Part shown: positions 6,125 through 9,851 of the stretch, one piece after another | Layout: every line of letters starts with the position of its first letter | Numbering within the stretch: position 1 is the first letter of the stretch | Source: an uncultured Paracoccaceae bacterium | GTDB lineage: Bacteria; Pseudomonadota; Alphaproteobacteria; Rhodobacterales; Rhodobacteraceae | Length of the DNA: 9,851 bases | Direction: 5' to 3' | NCBI GenBank assembly: GCA_938038825.1 | Contig: CALHST010000301.1 | Location: forward strand, 1 to 9,851 | Notes under the pieces: generated by a model | The model's database searches: none | Seen by the model: the letters and a program-made list of their open reading frames with translations, nothing else | What the model was told of the DNA's origin: nothing | Translations under genes and position numbers: made by a program

Positions 6125-6820
6125 CTAAACGATTTGAAGCCAGGTCGGCAGAAAGCTGATATCGGGCAAAACGACATCTGCAAACGGGGCTAAATCATCT
6201 TCTTCCGCGTATCCGGTCAGGACACCAACCGTCGCAAATCCAGCCGCCCGCCCGGCGCGCAGATCGTGCAAACTGTCGCCCACCATAATGCACGCGGCAG
6301 GGTCCAGAACCGTGTGTTTGGCAAATGCAAGCAACTGTCCCGGCTCGGGCTTGGCACCAAAGCCAGAATCGTATCCGGCGACAAAATCAAACAATTCGGC
6401 CACCCCGGCACTGTTGAGATGCGCCACCGCGGGCATCTGGGCGTCATTTGTGGCAACGCCCAACGTGTATCCTGCCGCAATCAGTTTTTGTAACAGTGGC
6501 ACCAATGGCGTGGCTTCGACTTGTGGTGCGCGGGCCGCTTCTGCGTCCAACGTTTGCAAGATGTCATGATATGAAATCCCGTCCAATTGTCCTTCCAAGG
6601 CCATGGCCACTTCGTTTGGGGTGCCGGCGATGACCGGACTGTCGTGCGCAAAACGATTGGTATCGGTGTTAAATCCAATTGATGCCCCCAAAACGGGAAT
6701 AAGGTCCGGGTCTGGTGCCAGCCGTATCAAGATGGACTGGGCCCATGCTTCCCATGTCCGCGCAAAGTCAAACAGCGTGCCGTCTTTGTCAAAGACGATC
6801 CCTGAGTATCGGTTTTTCAT
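6125..6820 (-). CDS. HAD-superfamily phosphatase, phosphoglycolate-phosphatase-like
   Basis: A 231-residue cytoplasmic hydrolase with the complete HAD set. Motif I is FDKDGTLFD with nucleophile Asp11 and acid/base Asp13; motif II is GVATND with Thr124; motif III is Lys157 in GAKPEPG; motif IV is GDSLHDLRAG with Asp182 and Asp187. The helical cap between motifs I and II is of the Gph/PGMB-like C1 type. Likely substrates are small phosphomonoesters such as 2-phosphoglycolate; this is family inference. Start: ATG 6820 overlaps the stop of the DUF3572 gene as ATGA, whereas the slightly longer frame would need TTG 6826, so I use 6820. It is therefore the second gene of a coupled pair. The methyltransferase gene follows after 125 bases and may share the transcript. 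Confidence 0.9.
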   Translation of the reverse strand: MKNRYSGIVFDKDGTLFDFARTWEAWAQSILIRLAPDPDLIPVLGASIGFNTDTNRFAHDSPVIAGTPNEVAMALEGQLDGISYHDILQTLDAEAARAPQVEATPLVPLLQKLIAAGYTLGVATNDAQMPAVAHLNSAGVAELFDFVAGYDSGFGAKPEPGQLLAFAKHTVLDPAACIMVGDSLHDLRAGRAAGFATVGVLTGYAEEDDLAPFADVVLPDISFLPTWLQIV

Positions 6821-7098
6821 GTCCAATGTACCTGTTCCCCTCCGGGCAGTTGAGCACGCGCCGCCGCGAGTCGTTCATACGGTATCTTTGCGTGATCACA
6901 GTAAGAGATGACCCACGTGTCATCCATCAACACAAAATCCATGACTGCGCCCAACAGGTCTGGATCTGATGCACGGTGCTTTAAATCATCGACACTTAGG
7001 CCGCTTGCACCCTGAAAAGTTGTTAACAGGTCTTCTTGGGTTGCCAGCCACCCCAGAACGTCCAAAGCTAGGACTTCGGCCATCTCTCGCTCACTCAT
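6817..7098 (-). CDS. DUF3572 family protein
   Basis: A 93-residue acidic, helical, soluble protein that matches the DUF3572 pattern of alphaproteobacteria as I remember it: an ALxxLGWLA-type first helix (residues 7-19), a GLSVDDLKHRASDPDLLGAV segment and a short C-terminal region ending after AAARAQLPGG. Its biochemical role is unknown. Its stop overlaps the ATG of the HAD phosphatase by four bases, so the two are translationally coupled. It is divergent from the PleD-like cyclase gene across a 100-base region, and a good promoter (TTAACA-N17-TAAAAT) sits just upstream. The predicted leader is only about nine bases, with a weak GGA ribosome site. Confidence 0.85.
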   Translation of the reverse strand: MSEREMAEVLALDVLGWLATQEDLLTTFQGASGLSVDDLKHRASDPDLLGAVMDFVLMDDTWVISYCDHAKIPYERLAAARAQLPGGEQVHWT

Positions 7099-7113
7099 GT
7101 GTGATCCATTAGA

Positions 7114-7142
7114 ATTTTATGGGTTCAGAAACCCTTTGTTAA
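7114..7142 (-). promoter_or_regulatory. Promoter of the DUF3572-HAD operon, with a dyad in its spacer
   Basis: On the minus strand TTAACA (7142 to 7137) and TAAAAT (7119 to 7114) are separated by exactly 17 bases, each matching the sigma-70 consensus at five of six positions. Transcription should start near 7107. The spacer contains the palindrome GGGTT-CAGA-AACCC (7121-7134), and the -35 box overlaps a GTTAAC site (7138-7143). This arrangement would let a dimeric regulator act on the promoter. Confidence 0.5.
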
Positions 7143-7161
7143 CTTCTGAGGCCCAAAACCG

Positions 7162-7185
7162 ACCCACCTAAGTTAACGTTCGCGG
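7162..7185 (+). promoter_or_regulatory. Promoter-proximal motif shared with the H-NOX/cyclase operon (copy 2)
   Basis: ACCCAC is followed by CTAAGTTAACGTTCGCGG, matching the copy at 4339-4363 at 21 of 24 aligned positions plus one extra base there. It ends just before the ribosome site GGAAGGA (7184-7190) of the PleD-like gene, whose start is GTG 7199. It includes the palindrome GTTAAC (7172-7177), the second of two GTTAAC sites 34 bases apart. I see no clear sigma-70 promoter for this gene, so the motif may be part of a regulated one. Confidence 0.45.
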
Positions 7186-7198
7186 AAGGATAACGAGA

Positions 7199-8599
7199 GT
7201 GCAAGCGTCTTTACTCGTCGTCGACAGTATCGCGAATAATCGCGTCGCTTTGAAAGTCACGCTTTCAGCTGCTTGGTATGATGTTACTGTGGCCGCTTCT
7301 GGCAAAGATGCGTTGGACAAAATCGATGACCTCCTCCCCAATCTGATCCTGATTAACTGCAATCTGACCGATATGTCGCTGGCAACCTTTTGCGCCTTGG
7401 CAAAAAAACGGTTTGGCAAAAAAACGCCCCCCATTCTTGCCATGACACGCAAGTCAGACCAAAGAGAGCCTTTGTTGCGCTGCGGTGTGGAAGACGTTTT
7501 GCAAACACCCGTGGATGACACGTTTCTTTCGGCGCGCATTCGGTCGGTGTTGCGTGCAAACGCGTCCGTCGCGGAATGGCGGTTGCGGGATGGCACGTCA
7601 CGGGCACTGGGTTTTGCAGAACCCGTGCGCACCTTTGAGCGTCCGATTTCGGCGATGTGCCTGTATACGGATCTTGGCGCCGTTGTGCCTTTTATGGACA
7701 CGTTGAGCGTTCAAAACGGGATCACGGCCAAAGCCTGCCATGTAGGTCAGGCGATGCGGGATTTATCCACCACTGTGGCGGCATCTGTTGTCATCCTGAC
7801 CCTGCCCGAAAAAGATCCCGAGAATATGTTAAGTGTTCTGTCGGATTTGCGGGCAAACCCCTTGTCCCGCCATTGCGCGATATTGGTCGCGGTTCCGGAA
7901 GGACGCAGCGATCTTGCCGTGCGCGCGTTGGATTTGGGTGCAGATGATTCCACGGTGGGATATGTGCCGGGATCTGAATTGACCCTACGCCTGCGCCGTT
8001 TGAATACACGTTGCCAGATCAATGAAAGCCTGCGCGCCACGGTCAAAAACGGGGCCGAAGCTGCATTGCGCGATCAACTGACCGGGCTTTACAATCGTCG
8101 TTATGCGCTGCCGCATCTTGAGCGGATCGCAGAACAGTCGATTGCATCCGGGCAGCCCTTTGCCGTGATGGTCGCGGACCTGGATCACTTTAAACAGGTG
8201 AATGATTGGTACGGCCACGATGCCGGGGACGCCGTGTTGGTTGAATGCGCCAGCCGGTTGCAGAAAAATATGCGGGCCGTTGATATGTTAGCCCGGATCG
8301 GCGGAGAGGAGTTTTTGGTGGTCATGCCAAACACTTCGCGCAGCGAAGCGCAGATCGCGGCGTTGCGTCTGTGCAACCGAATATCTGAATCCGCGATCGT
8401 GATTGACCGTTCTAAACGGCCCATTGATGTCACTGTGTCCATTGGCCTTGCGGTAAATGAAACACTGGATTTACACACACATCGAGATGGCAGCGCCTTG
8501 TCACCGCAAGCGCTGATCGCGCGGGCGGACAAAGCATTGTACCAAGCCAAGCAAAAGGGCAGAAACCGGTTCATTCTGGATCATCCGGCAGCTGCGTAA
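7199..8599 (+). CDS. PleD-type diguanylate cyclase (REC-REC-GGEEF) with degenerate receivers
   Basis: The 466-residue protein has the architecture of Caulobacter PleD: receiver 1 (about 4-119), receiver 2 (about 150-270), and a GGDEF domain. The cyclase looks active: DQLTGLYNRR (292-301), metal-binding Asp327 and Asp329 in VADLDHFK, GGEEF at 368-372, ADKALYQAKQKGRNRF near the end, and the inhibitory site R359xxD362 five residues before GGEEF. The receivers are not standard. In receiver 1 the acidic pair is Asp9-Ser10, the phospho-acceptor position is Asn53 and the invariant Lys is Thr103; Thr83 is kept. Receiver 2 also lacks an acceptor Asp (VVILTLPEKD). So activation by phosphorylation is doubtful. 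Start: GTG 7199 with GGAAGGA (7184-7190) eight bases upstream; the protein begins LLVVD as receivers do. It is divergent from DUF3572 and monocistronic. Confidence 0.94.
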   Translation: MQASLLVVDSIANNRVALKVTLSAAWYDVTVAASGKDALDKIDDLLPNLILINCNLTDMSLATFCALAKKRFGKKTPPILAMTRKSDQREPLLRCGVEDVLQTPVDDTFLSARIRSVLRANASVAEWRLRDGTSRALGFAEPVRTFERPISAMCLYTDLGAVVPFMDTLSVQNGITAKACHVGQAMRDLSTTVAASVVILTLPEKDPENMLSVLSDLRANPLSRHCAILVAVPEGRSDLAVRALDLGADDSTVGYVPGSELTLRLRRLNTRCQINESLRATVKNGAEAALRDQLTGLYNRRYALPHLERIAEQSIASGQPFAVMVADLDHFKQVNDWYGHDAGDAVLVECASRLQKNMRAVDMLARIGGEEFLVVMPNTSRSEAQIAALRLCNRISESAIVIDRSKRPIDVTVSIGLAVNETLDLHTHRDGSALSPQALIARADKALYQAKQKGRNRFILDHPAAA

Positions 8600-8612
8600 C
8601 TAAAAACAAGGA

Positions 8613-8647
8613 CCCAAAGATATGGCTTTCATATTAGGGACGTTTTT
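8613..8647. terminator. Probable terminator between convergent genes
   Basis: A hairpin with GATATG/CATATT arms around GCTTT, extended by CCC/GGG beyond a small internal loop (8613-8639), is followed on the plus strand by a T5 run (8643-8647). On the other strand the hairpin is followed by another T-rich tract (from the A5 at 8602-8606), so it could serve both the PleD-like gene and the convergent Metal_resist gene, whose stop codon lies inside the hairpin. Confidence 0.4.
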
Positions 8648-9128
8648 GACCGTGACGCTTTTTGCCACGTTGCAAATGCGCCTCGATGCGATCTGCATAA
8701 GCCGCACGCTCGCCCGCCGTCATCACCGCAACTTGCCCAACTAAGGCAGTTCTTATGACATCCTGAGCGGTCTTTGTCCGGCTTTGTTGCGCCAAGAGCG
8801 CGGCTTGGAACGCATCAATGTCAAACGCGTCAGAGCGCAGATCCGCCAAGATCTGGCGCATATTGGCACGACCATCCTGCTGAGATGCGCGCCGCGCGTC
8901 TTTGGTTTTCTGTACAAGCTGTCGGCGGTCGTCACGTTCAAGTGCTGCGACAAACGCAATGCCACCACGCGGGCCACCGCCAAAATCCCTGGATGCGTTT
9001 TTGATGCGCAACCCGGCGCCCACCCCCAACCCGATCACCAACAGGTTCACGGCCAGCGATGCCCCAAGAAGGATCTTGATCCAACGCGGTGCGATGCGGT
9101 TTTCTGCAGTGTCTTTGGGATCAGCCAT
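8634..9128 (-). CDS. Membrane-anchored periplasmic Metal_resist/CnrX-like protein
   Basis: The 164-residue protein has a short cytoplasmic tail, one transmembrane segment (about 17-40) and a helical periplasmic domain with the Metal_resist/Spy-like pattern: AALERDDRRQL (61-71), repeated Arg-rich helices, AFDIDAFQAALLAQQ (101-115) and a closing MTAGERAAYADRIEAHL. In Cnr-type systems such a protein senses metal in the periplasm and restrains the anti-sigma factor. Here the periplasmic domain has no Cys, and the only histidines are at the extreme C-terminus (151 and 159), so a CnrX-like metal site is not evident; envelope stress is an alternative signal. Start: ATG 9128 with GGAG seven bases upstream; the longer frame to 9176 lies inside the preceding gene. 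It overlaps that gene by eight bases and is the last gene of the sigma cluster. Confidence 0.83.
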   Translation of the reverse strand: MADPKDTAENRIAPRWIKILLGASLAVNLLVIGLGVGAGLRIKNASRDFGGGPRGGIAFVAALERDDRRQLVQKTKDARRASQQDGRANMRQILADLRSDAFDIDAFQAALLAQQSRTKTAQDVIRTALVGQVAVMTAGERAAYADRIEAHLQRGKKRHGQKRP

Positions 9129-9489
9129 CTTCAAACTCCTGCCATTGGTCTGCATCACTTGTAAGCCAACCATCAAAGGTCACTGTTTCGTCGCTCAATT
9201 GCGTCACCAAATTCACCGGATCGACGATACCCTCCGGCGGGGCAACACCAATCCAAACGCCTGCCACGGCAGCCGTGGCCAATCCACTGACACCTATCCA
9301 GCCACCCAAAGCGTCGTGCAATTGGGCAAACCATGCACGATGCGCCCGGCTTTCTTGTGGGGGAGCAAAGGCTTCGACGGCTGTGGTTTCCAAACGGGTC
9401 AAGAAATCCGGCGTTGGAATACCCGTGTCCTTACGCGCCGCATCAAACAGCACATCCAATTCATCGTCATTCAGTTCAGGTTTCGTCAT
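9121..9489 (-). CDS. Single-pass membrane protein, candidate anti-sigma factor
   Basis: I recognise no named domain in this 122-residue protein. It has an acidic N-terminal cytoplasmic region of about 60 residues (NDDELDVLFDAARKD, then TPDFLTRLETTA), one transmembrane segment (about 62-82, GGWIGVSG onward), and a short acidic C-terminus that would lie in the periplasm. That topology and its place directly after an ECF sigma gene fit an anti-sigma factor. No zinc-binding HxxxCxxC motif is present. Start: ATG 9489, seven bases after a GGGG, rather than the TTG at 9495. It overlaps the sigma gene by 14 bases and the next gene by eight, so all three are translationally coupled. The role is inferred from position and topology. 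Confidence 0.78.
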   Translation of the reverse strand: MTKPELNDDELDVLFDAARKDTGIPTPDFLTRLETTAVEAFAPPQESRAHRAWFAQLHDALGGWIGVSGLATAAVAGVWIGVAPPEGIVDPVNLVTQLSDETVTFDGWLTSDADQWQEFEDG

Positions 9490-9851
9490 CTTCAAACCCC
9501 AGTTCCGGTTTTCGTCCAGCCAGTTGAGCCGCCAAGGCCCGTTTCCCGCGCGACGTCAGGCTTTCTACGGCCTCGACGCTTATGTTCAAAATTTCCGCAA
9601 TATCGGGGTTCGAAGTGCCCTCGATATGCCGCAAAACAACGGCTTGGCGCTGGCGATCTGGCAAAGTGCGCAATGCAGCCTGTAACGCAGTGTGGCGCGC
9701 TTTGTTTTGTAAATTGGCCTCGACACCTGGTTCAGGATCCTTTGGCTCTGAAACCTCGTCTGCGTCCAGTGACAACGCGCGCGCTTTGCGCATGCGATCA
9801 ATGCACAGATTGGTCACAACCCGGTAAAGCCAACTCGACGGCTTTGCGCCC
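9476..9851 (-). CDS. ECF-type RNA polymerase sigma factor (5' end outside the window)
   Basis: The last 124 residues are visible; the frame stays open to the window edge. It begins within region 2 (GAKPSSWLYRVVTNLCIDRMRK, split here only by the reading edge), the conserved end of the domain that melts and reads the -10 element. A variable acidic linker follows, then region 4: ALRTLPDRQRQAVVLRHIEG, SNPDIAEILNISVEAVESL and TSRGKRALAAQL, the helix-turn-helix that reads the -35 element. The GTG at 9817 lies inside region 2 and is not the start. The two following genes overlap it and each other, forming a sigma, candidate anti-sigma and periplasmic sensor unit. The promoter, which might show autoregulation, lies outside the window. 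Confidence 0.92.
   Translation of the reverse strand, partial: GAKPSSWLYRVVTNLCIDRMRKARALSLDADEVSEPKDPEPGVEANLQNKARHTALQAALRTLPDRQRQAVVLRHIEGTSNPDIAEILNISVEAVESLTSRGKRALAAQLAGRKPELGFEDDET

Noticed and set aside
5596..6159. Plus-strand open frame of 187 codons opposite the MttB-family gene
   Set aside because: Its translation is Arg/Ser/Pro-rich without domain pattern and mirrors the codon bias of the real gene on the other strand.
9089..9685. Plus-strand open frame of 198 codons across the sigma cluster
   Set aside because: It runs antisense to three overlapping genes with clear features and has a Ser/Asn-rich, unstructured translation.
1..9851. Defence system, CRISPR array, prophage or toxin-antitoxin pair
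   Set aside because: No regularly spaced repeats, nucleases other than RecJ, integrases, phage genes or small toxin-like pairs are visible.

Overview
The window looks like a chromosomal piece from a marine alphaproteobacterium, most likely a roseobacter-type Rhodobacterales. The evidence is the protein style: a DUF3572 protein, an H-NOX-like protein paired with an HNOBA-GGDEF cyclase, a non-pyrrolysine MttB homologue, and a small ECF sigma/anti-sigma/Metal_resist cluster. GC content is moderate by eye. I see no insertion sequence, CRISPR array or phage gene. All gaps between genes are under 150 bases.

Layout. A small predicted lipoprotein (58-642, +) precedes recJ (702-2459, +) and a tRNA-Glu(TTC) gene (2535-2609, +). 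On the minus strand an overlapping pair follows: an H-NOX-family protein (4333-3746) and an HNOBA-GGDEF diguanylate cyclase (3749-2757). Upstream of it on the same strand are an MttB-family methyltransferase (5999-4437), a HAD phosphatase (6820-6125) and a DUF3572 protein (7098-6817). Divergent from these is a second diguanylate cyclase of PleD layout, REC-REC-GGEEF (7199-8599, +). It converges on a minus-strand cluster at the right edge: ECF sigma factor (cut by the window end, to 9476), a one-TM candidate anti-sigma (9489-9121) and a one-TM periplasmic Metal_resist-type protein (9128-8634).

How it fits together. The main theme is cyclic di-GMP. Two intact cyclases, each with an RxxD inhibitory site, lie about 3.4 kb apart, and both seem to have unusual sensory input. 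The H-NOX protein has proline where the haem-ligating histidine should be and no YxSxR motif. The PleD-like protein has lost the phospho-acceptor aspartate in both receiver domains. The two loci also share a promoter-proximal sequence (21 of 24 aligned positions plus one inserted base) just before their start codons, containing a TTAAC core. This suggests a common regulator, possibly CtrA-like. The other end holds a separate, translationally coupled sigma/anti-sigma/sensor module with the membrane logic of Cnr-type systems but without the histidine ligands of the metal sensor. The methyltransferase has no corrinoid partner in view, so its substrate is unknown.
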